Shown here: in pieces, positions 57,725 to 64,000 of the stretch
Position numbering within the stretch: the first letter of the stretch is position 1
Layout of the letters: every line of letters begins with the position of its first letter
From: Klebsiella pneumoniae
GTDB lineage: Bacteria > Pseudomonadota > Gammaproteobacteria > Pseudomonadales > Pseudohongiellaceae
Length of the DNA: 64,000 nt
Assembly (NCBI GenBank): GCA_945869725.1
Contig: CAMBPO010000001.1
Span: 62,001-126,000 of the forward strand
Direction of reading: 5' to 3'
Position numbers and translations under genes: made by a program
Notes under the pieces: generated by a model
Told to the model about the DNA's origin: nothing
Database searches by the model: none
What the model saw: only the letters and a program-made list of their open reading frames with translations

Positions 57725-59400
57725 GTAGTGTACAACTGTGGACCTATCTGTTTATCGGGCTATCGTTTGGCCTGTACATCGCGATTGCAGTCTGGACTCG
57801 CGCCGGCTCAACACACGAATTTTATGTCGCAGGCGGCGGTGTGCATCCGGTAACAAATGGCATGGCAACAGCGGCAGACTGGATGTCGGCAGCCTCGTTT
57901 ATATCAATGGCCGGACTCATTTCGTTTCTGGGCAGAGATGGCACTTTTTACCTGATGGGCTGGACGGGCGGATACGTGCTGCTGGCGTTGCTGCTGGCGC
58001 CCTATCTGCGGAAATTCGGTAAATTCACAGTGCCGGATTTTATCGGTGACCGTTATTATTCGCGTAGTGCGCGCCTAGTGGCAATTTTCTGCGCCATCTC
58101 CATCTCGTTTGTCTATGTCTGCGGACAAATGCAGGGGGCAGGTATCGTTTTTTCACGCTTCCTCGAAGTGGATATCACAACCGGTGTGATTATCGGCATG
58201 ACCGTTGTGTTTTTCTATGCGGTTCTGGGCGGCATGAAGGGCATAACGTACACACAGGTAGCACAGTACTGCGTGCTGATTTTTGCCTACATGGTTCCTG
58301 CTATTTTTATCTCAATCATGATGACCGGTAATCCGATTCCGCAAATCGGTTTTGGATCAGAGCTGACACCCGAGTATGGCGGCGGTTACCTGCTGGACCG
58401 GCTCGACAACCTGAGTGTAGAGCTTGGTTTTGCGCCCTACACTGAAGGGCAGCGCAGCACTCAGGACGTATTTTTTATCACGGCTGCGCTGATGTTTGGC
58501 ACCGCCGGCCTGCCGCATGTGATTATCCGGTTTTTTACAGTGCCCAGCGTTCGCGCTGCGCGCGTATCGGCGGCTTATGCGCTGTTGTTTATCGGTGTGC
58601 TTTACACGACTGCGCCAGCGGTAGCGGCATTTGCCAAAACCAACCTGATGAATACTGTCAACAACGCCGTCTATGAGGAATTGCCTGAGTGGTTCCGCAC
58701 CTGGGAGGAGACCCGGCTGATCAGTTTTGAAGATCGTAACGGAGATGGACGTGTGCAGTATGTGGCTGATCCGGCCGTCAACGAACTGACCGTCAACCGT
58801 GACATCATGGTACTGGCCAACCCGGAGATTGCTGGTCTTCCTGACTGGGTTGTTGCACTGGTAGCTGCCGGCGCGCTGGCTGCTGCATTATCAACAGCGG
58901 CTGGATTGCTGCTGGTGATCTCAACAGCAGTGTCACATGATTTACTCAAGCGCAGCCTGATGCCGCAAATTACTGAGAAGCAGGAACTGCGTTACGCCCG
59001 AATTGCCATCTTTGTTGCCATTCTGGTGGCAGGTTATTTTGGCATCAATCCGCCCGGCTTTGTCGCAGAGGTCGTAGCATTTGCGTTTGGTCTGGCAGCC
59101 GCATCATTTTTTCCGGCTATCGTATTGGGAATATTCTACAAGCGCATGAACCGTCAGGGCGCCATTGCAGGCATGGTTGCCGGTTTCAGTTTTACGGCGC
59201 TGTACATCATCTATTTCAAATTCATCGCGCCTGAACTAAGCACACCGGCGCACTGGCTTTTTGGAATATCACCTGAAGGTATTGGCACCGTTGGCACAAT
59301 CATCAATACAGCCGTTGCATTGACCATCTGCCGCTTTACCGCAGCTCCTCCGCGCGATATCCAGCAAATGGTTGAAGAAATTCGCCTGCCGGGACATTAA
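57721..59400 (+). CDS. Sodium:solute symporter, large subunit (ActP/VC_2705-like)
   Basis: SSS-family permease of 559 residues with about 13 membrane segments. It shows EFYVAGGGVHPVTNGMATAADWMSAASFI, GRDGTFYLMGWTGGYVLLALLLAPYLRKFGKFTVPDF, GGMKGITYTQVAQY and GTAGLPHVIIRFFTVPSVRAAR, matching acetate/pyruvate-type transporters. A soluble loop at about 325-365 contains a DRNGDGRVQY segment (Asp338 on) that looks like a calcium-binding loop. Likely substrate is a short organic acid, not proven. It is coupled to the DUF4212 gene. Its TAA stop overlaps the TAA of mrp on the other strand. Confidence 0.92.
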   Translation: MSSVQLWTYLFIGLSFGLYIAIAVWTRAGSTHEFYVAGGGVHPVTNGMATAADWMSAASFISMAGLISFLGRDGTFYLMGWTGGYVLLALLLAPYLRKFGKFTVPDFIGDRYYSRSARLVAIFCAISISFVYVCGQMQGAGIVFSRFLEVDITTGVIIGMTVVFFYAVLGGMKGITYTQVAQYCVLIFAYMVPAIFISIMMTGNPIPQIGFGSELTPEYGGGYLLDRLDNLSVELGFAPYTEGQRSTQDVFFITAALMFGTAGLPHVIIRFFTVPSVRAARVSAAYALLFIGVLYTTAPAVAAFAKTNLMNTVNNAVYEELPEWFRTWEETRLISFEDRNGDGRVQYVADPAVNELTVNRDIMVLANPEIAGLPDWVVALVAAGALAAALSTAAGLLLVISTAVSHDLLKRSLMPQITEKQELRYARIAIFVAILVAGYFGINPPGFVAEVVAFAFGLAAASFFPAIVLGIFYKRMNRQGAIAGMVAGFSFTALYIIYFKFIAPELSTPAHWLFGISPEGIGTVGTIINTAVALTICRFTAAPPRDIQQMVEEIRLPGH

Positions 59401-60218
59401 TCATCTGATACTTGAATGACCGGGACTGGGATCTTGGTTTCTGCCAACGCATCCAGTTCGGTCAGCATGTTTCTGGCCAGTTGATGATAGGCGGCAGCCA
59501 CTGCACTTTCTGGCTGCGAAATCAGTATGGGCATGCCGGCATCGGTGTGCTGGCGAATCGACAGGTCCAGAGGCAAAGAGCCAATCACCGTGACCTTATA
59601 ATCCTGCGCCAACTTCTCGCCTCCACCCTCGCCGAATATGGCTTCTGCATGTCCACAATTTGAGCAGATGTGAACAGCCATGTTTTCCACAACCCCCAGT
59701 AATGGGACATTAACCTTGCGAAACATCTCTATTCCCTTGCGGGCGTCCAGCAACGCAATGTCCTGCGGTGTTGTCACAATGACTGAGCCTGAAAGTCTGA
59801 GCGCCTGCGTGAGGCTGAGCTGAATATCGCCGGTACCTGGCGGCATATCAACAATCAGAAAATCCAGATCACCCCACAGGGTAAACTTCAGCATCTGATT
59901 AAACGCACCAACAATCATCGGCGCGCGCCAGGCCATTGCGGTATTGGCATCCACAAGGTATCCGATAGAATTGCTGGCCAGCCCATGCGCCATCACCGGC
60001 TTCATGTACTGCTTGTCTACAATCTCTGGGCGCGTGCCGGCAGCTACTCCAAGCATCATAGGTTGGCTGGGGCCATAGATATCTGCATCCAGCAGGCCGG
60101 TTTTATATCCCAGCTGCAACAGGGAAATGGCCAGATTTAGTGCGGTAGTGGACTTGCCTACACCACCTTTTCCTGATGCTACACAAATGACGTGTTTGAT
60201 ACCGGATAAGTTATCCAT
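59397..60218 (-). CDS. apbC: Mrp/ApbC family iron-sulfur cluster carrier ATPase (short form)
   Basis: P-loop ATPase that carries and transfers iron-sulfur clusters. The protein has 273 residues from the ATG at 60218, which has AGAGGG upstream. It shows the deviant Walker A ICVASGKGGVGKSTTALNLA, LLDADIYGPSQPMMLG, FLIVDMPPGTGDIQLSL and the cluster-binding CSNCGH motif. The N-terminal MIP18/DUF59 domain found in the ~370-residue E. coli Mrp is missing. A longer frame to 60299 adds no such domain. Convergent with the symporter gene with a 4-bp overlap. Confidence 0.93.
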   Translation of the reverse strand: MDNLSGIKHVICVASGKGGVGKSTTALNLAISLLQLGYKTGLLDADIYGPSQPMMLGVAAGTRPEIVDKQYMKPVMAHGLASNSIGYLVDANTAMAWRAPMIVGAFNQMLKFTLWGDLDFLIVDMPPGTGDIQLSLTQALRLSGSVIVTTPQDIALLDARKGIEMFRKVNVPLLGVVENMAVHICSNCGHAEAIFGEGGGEKLAQDYKVTVIGSLPLDLSIRQHTDAGMPILISQPESAVAAAYHQLARNMLTELDALAETKIPVPVIQVSDD

Positions 60219-60396
60219 GGAAATCCCTCTGAGAATTGACGCTGCATTATGCTGATTCAGCGCTTGCCTGCATACCAGATTTGATGTGACATGCGGCACG
60301 ATTTGACACAGTTCAACTGTGATTTCAGGCTTGATCTATTGACGGAAACGGTGTTCTATTGCACCTGCAGTTTCTGCATTATTCTGGTCAGATTTT

Positions 60397-61029
60397 ATGA
60401 TAGTCAAAAATTTATTGGCATCACGCCGCCTGTTCCGGTGCCCGACTACATCTTCAGGGGCGGCAAAGCCTCGCCTGTACACAGCATTCATGCTGAGTGT
60501 TTTGGGAGCATTAAGCTCCGGTGCAGCGTCAGCGCAGTCAAGCGACCCTTTAACTGTAGCGCAAGAAGGATTCGATCATCCGGTCAAGTATGCGATTTAT
60601 TCAGCCGCCTGGCATCTCAGCAGTAACGCCGGCCTGCGTGTGGTTGCACAAAACCAGAGTGATGCTCCCGTTGAACTGCGTAGCATCGTGTTCCGCGATG
60701 AAATAGGCAATGTAGGAGATTCCGAGTTAAGCCTGAATTTACTGATTGAACCCGGCAAATGGGCTGAGATGCAGCTGCCGTTTAAAGATATCCTTGCCGG
60801 TAACGAGTGTGTCAAGCGCACGATGGAAGACGATTGGAAACTGGTCGAAATTTCAAACTACACACTGAATCCCTCTGTGCGCGGCCTGATTATTGAAAAC
60901 ACCGGCTCCTTCCGTATTTACCAATGTGTGCGTTCTGTCCGAACAACCTGGGTCAATCCCGAAAACAACAACGAACAGGTTGATAACCAGTGGTTGATGT
61001 ATCACTTTGAGCGACTGCCCCTGGAATAA
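60397..61029 (+). CDS. Uncharacterised exported protein
   Basis: Protein of 210 residues, not recognised. The N-terminus has a long basic n-region, a hydrophobic stretch LYTAFMLSVLGALSSGAASA and a possible cleavage site before QSSDP, so export to the periplasm is likely. The mature part (~165 residues) looks beta-rich, with VVAQNQSDAPVELRSIVFRDE and LLIEPGKWAEMQLPF, an arrangement like an Ig or cupredoxin-like sandwich. Two cysteines (in GNECVKRT and IYQCVRSV) could form a disulfide. It ends 9 bp before the convergent coiled-coil lipoprotein gene. Function unknown. Confidence 0.75.
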   Translation: MIVKNLLASRRLFRCPTTSSGAAKPRLYTAFMLSVLGALSSGAASAQSSDPLTVAQEGFDHPVKYAIYSAAWHLSSNAGLRVVAQNQSDAPVELRSIVFRDEIGNVGDSELSLNLLIEPGKWAEMQLPFKDILAGNECVKRTMEDDWKLVEISNYTLNPSVRGLIIENTGSFRIYQCVRSVRTTWVNPENNNEQVDNQWLMYHFERLPLE

Positions 61030-61038
61030 CATTCCCGG

Positions 61039-61644
61039 CTAGTTGCCCAGCGCTTGCGCTTCCCTGACTAATGCGTTTTTGCGCGCTTCCAGTTCTGAAA
61101 TCAAAGCCTTTTGTAATGGCTCAACGGTATTGCCGCCGGCATCAACATTGTTGTACTTCAGCTGTTCACTTGCCAGCATCTGCAGCAGTTCCTCAGCAGC
61201 AGTGATCGCTTGTATCAAACGAGCATTGGCCTGTTCGCGCCGGCTGGCTGTCTCTTCAGTGGCTGCCAGTTGTCGCTCCAGTTCTGCAATTCTACCTTGC
61301 TGCTGTTGTTCCAACTGGGCCACTTCCGTCTGTTGCTGCTGACGCTGCAATTCAGCGGCTTCCCGCGCTCGCTGTTCAGCTTCAAGTTCAGCAGCAGCAC
61401 GCGCAACAGCCATCGCCTCGTTTTCAAGGCGAACTCGCTCGAGCTCCGCACGCACAGCTTGTTCATTCCGCTCGGCTTCCAGACGCGCCATGTCGGCAAG
61501 CTCAGCCAATGCTACTGCCTGCGCCGCAGCCTCCTGTTGCGCCAGCAGTGCTTCCTGTTCCCCACGCTGCCCGGCACACGCCGCCAACCCCAGCAAAGCT
61601 GCCAGCGACATCACTTTTAGGGATTTATGTGCATTAATGACCAT
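61039..61644 (-). CDS. Coiled-coil lipoprotein of unknown function
   Basis: Protein of 201 residues. The signal peptide ends in the lipobox LAACAG (Cys23). Residues ~30-145 are a long Ala/Glu/Gln/Arg-rich coiled coil with heptad-like spacing (ELERVRLENEAMAVARAAAELEAEQ), followed by a short C-terminal domain with LLQMLASEQLKYNNVDAG and ISELEARKNALVREAQAL. It resembles periplasmic coiled-coil lipoproteins that space the outer membrane from other layers, but no family is certain. AGGA lies 6 nt before the ATG. Convergent with the exported protein and divergent from the next gene. Confidence 0.8.
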   Translation of the reverse strand: MVINAHKSLKVMSLAALLGLAACAGQRGEQEALLAQQEAAAQAVALAELADMARLEAERNEQAVRAELERVRLENEAMAVARAAAELEAEQRAREAAELQRQQQQTEVAQLEQQQQGRIAELERQLAATEETASRREQANARLIQAITAAEELLQMLASEQLKYNNVDAGGNTVEPLQKALISELEARKNALVREAQALGN

Positions 61645-61763
61645 GGTATTCCTGTTCTGTCTGATGATTTTATGTTGCCTACTTTATAATGACTTGACGG
61701 TCTGTGACCAGCACCAGACCCGATTGGCGTCACTGATTGGGTCGAACCTACTAAAAGATGGAA

Positions 61764-61793
61764 CTGACCGCACTTGTGCGGATACCGTATAAT
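61764..61793 (+). promoter_or_regulatory. Putative promoter for the 61869 gene
   Basis: -10 TATAAT (61788-61793), a perfect consensus, with a partial -35 CTGACC (61764-61769) at 18 bp. The start site would be near 61800, which excludes a start codon at 61758 and supports the ATG at 61869. Confidence 0.55.
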
Positions 61794-61868
61794 CGGGCAT
61801 CGACATCGTACTCTACAACCCGGGACAGGCCCGGCCAGGCAACCTATGCAGCACTCGGCACAGTAATC

Positions 61869-63233
61869 ATGAACAAACGCCAGCGCAGGATTTTGATATT
61901 GTGCAGCCCATTGCTACTGCTGGCGGTGGCGTTTTTGGTATTGGCAATACTCACTCTCAGCGTTAACCCTGTCATCCCTCACCGCGGCGCTCTGACTAAC
62001 GAAGACTATCGCAATGTTGAGCAGCTGATCGTTGACAACAGCCCTGAACGCTTTCAGCAACAAGATGAGCGCCAACTCAGCCTTGACGCCCAACAGCTGA
62101 ACCTGTTGTCTGCGTTTGCCTTGTCAAATGTGCCTCAGCTGCGAAATTTGGCTCTGTCATTCAACATCGATGGCAATCAGGCAACCGCGCTGATGAGCAT
62201 CCCGCAGACGCTGGGGCCACTGACACTTTACCTTAATCTAGAGGCGCAATTTGCGCAGGAACAAGGCCGCGCTAGATTGATAGAGCTGCGCGCCGGACGC
62301 CTATTTATTCCGCGCTTCGTCATGCGCTCAGCTGAGCGCATCGCTGGGTATCGACTTGAAACTGCCAGCGTTGCCAGTCAGGAACTTGCTGCCGCACGTC
62401 ACAGTGTGCTCACTTACCGTCTGGGGGAAAACCAGCTGCATTTGACTCTGGCCTGGCAAGCCAACGTGTTGTCTCAACTGCGGTCACAGGCGCAGCAGAT
62501 TTTTGTCTCACCGGAGGACCAGCAGCGCATCCGTGCCTATCACCAGCTGATTGCCGCAATCGCCATCGATGCTAACGAGGTACGCCGCCAGGTGCCGCTG
62601 CAGAATTTTTTGCCCGCATTGTTCGAACTGGGCAATCAGCGCTCCTTACTACCCGGTGGTGATGCGATTGCGGAAAATCGGGCGCTGCTGCAGACCTTGT
62701 CATTTTTTGTCAACAACCTGCCGATCCGTCAGCTGATTGGTGAGGACCGCGTTGCTGAGTCAACAGGCGAAGCCTTGCCGGCAATACCATCCATGGTTGT
62801 GATGCTGCATCAACGAAACGATCTTGCCCTGCACTTTATCAGTGCGGCAGCGATCGCAGCCTCTGCAGGAGTGACGATGGCGGAAGTGCTGTCCAACAGC
62901 AAAGAAGTTTATGATGCCCGTTACGGAACCGGTTTCAGTTTCAGTGACATGACTGCCAATGCTGCGGGTGTGGCGCTTGGTGAGTATTCAACTTACAGCC
63001 AGCACAGCGCCCTGCAGATACAAAGGCTGCTCATGCAAACTGAAATGGAAACCGCCTATATGCCGATTCCGTTGACGGATGCTGACGGCCTTGACGAGGC
63101 TAGCTTTATAGAAAAATTTGGCACCCGTGACAGCCCTCAGTACCTTCAGAGGTTGCAGGAGATCAACGAGGCGGTGCAGGCACTGCAACTGTATAATACC
63201 GCTCTACACACAGAGAGCATGGCAACGGAATAG
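61869..63233 (+). CDS. Uncharacterised single-pass membrane protein
   Basis: Protein of 454 residues from the ATG at 61869, not recognised. The N-terminus is basic (MNKRQRRILI) followed by a membrane segment at about 8-30 (LCSPLLLLAVAFLVLAILTL). The remaining ~420 residues are probably periplasmic. They include a beta-like part (ALSFNIDGNQATALMSIPQTLGPLTLYLNLEAQF) and helical regions, with GYRLETASVASQELAAARHSVLTYRL. C-terminal text DARYGTGFSFSDMTANAAGVALGEYS looks conserved in style. The stop is 2 nt before the PLP-enzyme start, so the two are probably coupled. The role is unknown. Confidence 0.75.
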   Translation: MNKRQRRILILCSPLLLLAVAFLVLAILTLSVNPVIPHRGALTNEDYRNVEQLIVDNSPERFQQQDERQLSLDAQQLNLLSAFALSNVPQLRNLALSFNIDGNQATALMSIPQTLGPLTLYLNLEAQFAQEQGRARLIELRAGRLFIPRFVMRSAERIAGYRLETASVASQELAAARHSVLTYRLGENQLHLTLAWQANVLSQLRSQAQQIFVSPEDQQRIRAYHQLIAAIAIDANEVRRQVPLQNFLPALFELGNQRSLLPGGDAIAENRALLQTLSFFVNNLPIRQLIGEDRVAESTGEALPAIPSMVVMLHQRNDLALHFISAAAIAASAGVTMAEVLSNSKEVYDARYGTGFSFSDMTANAAGVALGEYSTYSQHSALQIQRLLMQTEMETAYMPIPLTDADGLDEASFIEKFGTRDSPQYLQRLQEINEAVQALQLYNTALHTESMATE

Positions 63234-63235
63234 GC

Positions 63236-64000
63236 ATGAGTAAATCAGACAAAGACGGCTTCACCACTGCTAATCTGCACAACGACAGACGCGACAAACC
63301 CGAACACGGCGTATTGCACAAGGCTATTCACACCTCGGTAGCCTACAGTTACGATGATGCGCGTGATCTTGCCAAGGTCTTTCAGGGGAAAATGCCCGGA
63401 TACAACTATGGCCGCCAGCAAAATCCGACCGTCAACGCACTACAAAGCCGCATTACCCGGATGGAAGGTGGTCTGACCAGTACCGCATTTGCCACCGGTA
63501 TGGCGGCGGTAGGCTCAGTATTATTTGCCTTGCTGCGAGCCGGAGATCATGTGATCTGCAGCGCCTTCCTGTTTGGCAACACCAACAGCCTGATGAATAC
63601 CTTCCGGAATTTCGGCATTGAGGTCAGTTTTGTTGACACCACCAACGCTGAGAACGTCAACGCGGCTATACAGGACAACACCCGACTGGTCTTTACAGAA
63701 ACCATCGCCAATCCGGTGACTCAGGTGGCTGATCTGGAGGGCATCGGTGAACTTTGCAAACAACACAAGCTGATTTATGTTGTTGATAACACCATGACAT
63801 CGCCTTGGCTTTTTCAGCCCAAAACTGTTCACGCCAGTTTTGTCGTGAACTCGCTCACCAAATATATCGGCGGGCACGGTAATGCGCTGGGCGGCATGTT
63901 GACCGACACGGGCCTCTTCGACTGGACGGATTTCCCCAATATTCTTGATCTCTATAAACAAGGCGACCCCGCCATGTGGGGCAGCACACAAGTGCGCAAA
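63236..64000 (+). CDS. PLP-dependent cystathionine gamma-synthase family enzyme (5' part)
   Basis: First 255 residues of a Cys/Met-metabolism PLP enzyme; it runs off the window. It shows HTSVAYSYDDARDLAKVFQG, GYNYGRQQNPTVNALQSRITRMEGG (phosphate- and PLP-phosphate-binding Tyr/Arg), FATGMAAVGSVLFALLRAGDHV, and the PLP-lysine segment VNSLTKYIGGHGNALGG. The Asp in VVDNTMTSPWLFQP binds the PLP nitrogen. Cystathionine gamma-synthase, methionine gamma-lyase and O-acetylhomoserine sulfhydrylase share these motifs and cannot be told apart here. It begins 2 nt after the preceding stop. Confidence 0.9.
   Translation, partial: MSKSDKDGFTTANLHNDRRDKPEHGVLHKAIHTSVAYSYDDARDLAKVFQGKMPGYNYGRQQNPTVNALQSRITRMEGGLTSTAFATGMAAVGSVLFALLRAGDHVICSAFLFGNTNSLMNTFRNFGIEVSFVDTTNAENVNAAIQDNTRLVFTETIANPVTQVADLEGIGELCKQHKLIYVVDNTMTSPWLFQPKTVHASFVVNSLTKYIGGHGNALGGMLTDTGLFDWTDFPNILDLYKQGDPAMWGSTQVRK

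Overview
The window looks like chromosomal core sequence of a Gram-negative gammaproteobacterium. It has LPS genes (lpxC, kdsD, kdsC, lptCAB), a complete gamma-type mraZ-to-lpxC division and cell-wall (dcw) cluster, class A RNase P RNA, and lpoA, dolP, zapG, sspAB and rapZ. From memory, the gene order follows Pseudomonas closely (argJ-secA-lpxC-dcw-rnpB-rsmI-lpoA-yraN-diaA-dolP-sspBA-bc1-rpsI-rplM-zapE-zapG, and hisD-hisG-murA up to npr). Several details differ from that order, so I do not assign a genus. I saw no tRNA, rRNA, insertion sequence, prophage or CRISPR array.

Region 1 (1-22340, minus strand): the dcw cluster reads mraZ-rsmH-ftsL-ftsI-murE-murF-mraY-murD-ftsW-murG-murC-ddlB-ftsQ-ftsA-ftsZ, then lpxC, a short membrane-anchored ORF, secA and the start of argJ. 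Most genes overlap or abut. A sigma70-like promoter and four 10-bp-spaced MraZ boxes sit ahead of mraZ. A second promoter lies before lpxC, and a 13-bp hairpin follows ftsZ.

Region 2 (22500-31800): rnpB (minus) with its promoter is followed by a ydbH-ynbE-ydbL envelope operon (plus), then rsmI (minus), lpoA-yraN-diaA-dolP (plus) and sspA-sspB (minus).

Region 3 (31855-42540): the bc1 complex has a Rieske gene with an atypical cluster box and a single ORF that fuses cytochrome b to cytochrome c1. Next come rplM-rpsI, zapE and zapG divergently, cysD-cysNC for sulfate activation, a Nif3-like protein and a DegS/AlgW-type periplasmic protease.

Region 4 (42557-54477): mlaC-ibaG-murA-hisG-hisD (minus) lies back to back with kdsD-kdsC-lptC-lptA-lptB-rpoN-ptsN-rapZ-npr-darP (plus). 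mlaF, mlaE, mlaD and mlaB, usually between kdsD and ibaG, are missing, and so is hpf, usually between rpoN and ptsN.

Region 5 (54522-64000) is more accessory. It holds a LysR regulator, a histidine-phosphatase-like protein, an APH-fold kinase, a two-subunit sodium:solute symporter, an Mrp/ApbC ATPase, three uncharacterised envelope proteins and the start of a PLP-dependent sulfur amino acid enzyme. The most distinctive signals are the cytochrome b/c1 fusion with the variant Rieske box, the orphan mlaC, the short ORF in the secM position, and the unknown envelope genes at 60.4-63.2 kb.
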